Source: Rhineura floridana (Eukaryota > Chordata > Lepidosauria > Squamata > Rhineuridae). Taken from it: 64,000 nt of DNA. Made by a program: the position numbers and the translations under genes. This document shows, piece after piece, positions 62,806 to 64,000 of this stretch. The notes beneath the pieces were generated by a model. That model was not told where the DNA came from. It did not search any database and saw only the letters and a program-made list of their open reading frames with translations. Every line of letters begins with the position of its first letter. Position 1 is the stretch's first letter. The stretch spans positions 182,069,434-182,133,433 of the forward strand of contig NC_084484.1 of assembly GCF_030035675.1 (NCBI RefSeq). The letters are read 5' to 3'.

Positions 62806-63068
62806 ATTCCTTTCTTAAGATTGGGGGCTATTTTAGAACACTGCCATCGGGCACCTCTCAGCATCTGCAGCATTGTACAAACCCCCAGAAAGGGATCTTG
62901 AGGCATCTCAGCAGGCTGGTTCTGATGCAACAGTGCTATAAGAATGAGCCTTCAAGGAACTGCAGGTTCACTGCTCCCTTCACACATGACAATTCCCTCT
63001 CTCCTGGGCTGAGGCTAACCGTCGTGTGCAGTTTTGTCCAAAGGAGCAACAACTGCATGTGCTTAACC

Positions 63069-63324
63069 CAGTGATTCTCAAACGGTGCGCCCAGGCACAC
63101 TGGTGCGCCCTAAGAGGTGGCTACGTGTGCCTCAAAACATGAAAGTATATTTTAAAAATGAGAAGAAACCCATTTGTATAGGATAAGTAACAGTTTTCTA
63201 TAGTTTATTTTTATTCATAGTTTAAAATATATTAATATGTTTTTAATTTTGTACACGAAGTGCGCCAGAAATTTTTTATATGTTTTATGGTGTGCCACGA
63301 ACCAAAAAAGTTTGAGAACCACTG
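63069..63324. mobile_element. hAT MITE with perfect 8-bp TSD
   Basis: Left end CAGTGATTCTCAAACGGTGC; right end inverted CAGTGGTTCTCAAACTTTTT. Flanked by GCTTAACC at 63061-63068 and 63325-63332, a perfect 8-bp TSD. 256 bp, no coding. Confidence 0.92.
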
Positions 63325-63489
63325 GCTTAACCACAAGATCAGAAACCAGCGTTTTGAATTTGGTCAGTAAGGCAATTTCAAGCCATGGTTCGTAACTTTG
63401 GACAAAACAGTAAACTATGGCTTGCCTCAAACCATGAAAGGAGAAAAGGGGGCACATGTCTAAGGCGCCCTGAAGGCTCAGTTACCTGA

Positions 63490-63790
63490 TGTAGGGATGG
63501 GAAACCTCAGGCCCGGGGGCAAAACACAGTCCTCCAGGGCTCTCTGTCTGGCTCTTGTGACTCTCCCAAGGCCAGGCTCCTCATTGGCCCTCCTGCACAC
63601 TTGAGTGTTTGTGCCTGGCTGAAATGTGTTTTGGTAACGCCTCTTGCTTCTCTGATGCAGGGCTGTGTGTGTGTACGAACTTACAGGACGAACTTACAAT
63701 TCACATTTGTTGCTCTGCCCACTGCCACCTGACCTCACCACCACCCTCCTGTTGGCAGGTGGCCCTCCAGAAGGATATGTAGCCCCTGAG
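63490..63790. repeat. Old hAT-like interspersed repeat
   Basis: Starts near TAGGGATGGGAAACCTCAGG and ends near CCTCCAGAAGGATATGTAGC; the middle mentions no coding frame. Ends not resolved. Confidence 0.35.
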
Positions 63791-63857
63791 CTGAAGACCC
63801 TTGACCTAGTGAGAATCCAGGGTTTAGCGTAACATCCGAACCAACCCAGCGAGACTA

Positions 63858-64000
<143 letters not shown>

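Overview
This window is nuclear DNA from a vertebrate, most likely a squamate reptile (a lizard rather than a bird or mammal). The reasons are two intron-containing host genes, many tRNA-headed SINEs ending in a Bov-B tail (Sauria-type SINEs), Bov-B/RTE and CR1 and L2 LINE copies, 5S-rRNA-derived SINEs, and many short hAT-like elements with 8-bp target-site duplications (TSDs). No bacterial or viral gene system is present. The species was not determined.

Host genes. SERPINH1 (HSP47, the collagen chaperone of the endoplasmic reticulum) runs on the + strand from a CpG-island promoter near 38.0 kb, with a perfect three-unit heat-shock element and a TATA box. Its coding exons lie at 48.9, 50.7, 52.9 and 55.1 kb, and its mRNA end is probably near 58.1 kb. 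The four coding pieces join in frame to 421 codons plus a stop, ending in the ER-retrieval signal RDEL. The last three exons of RPS3 (ribosomal protein S3) lie on the - strand from 64.0 to about 61.57 kb, so the two genes converge tail to tail.

Layout. 0-15 kb: no host gene; L2, Sauria and tRNA-Ala SINEs, two solo LTRs, a 223-bp tandem repeat and hAT MITEs. 15.0-22.4 kb: one 7.4-kb block bounded by inverted TAGGGTTGCCAGGT termini and a perfect 8-bp TSD. It holds a GC-rich left arm with a 22-bp perfect hairpin, a 2.2-kb GA-rich satellite, a CR1 with an open reverse transcriptase, SINE and Bov-B insertions, and a six-copy array of 23-bp units each carrying a CRE-like and an Sp1-like motif. 22.4-37.7 kb: hAT elements, a Bov-B 3' part, a nearly complete CR1 with several breaks, and nested SINEs. 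37.7-39.3 kb: SERPINH1 promoter and exon 1. 39.3-48.9 kb: its repeat-rich first intron, including a hAT remnant encoding a BED finger. 48.9-58.1 kb: the rest of SERPINH1. 58.1-64.0 kb: intergenic repeats and RPS3.

The most unusual object is the 7.4-kb terminal-repeat-bounded block with its CRE/Sp1 array. All homology statements come from reading the sequence and remembered family sequences; no database search was run. Boundaries of old repeats are accurate to roughly 5-20 bp unless a TSD is given.
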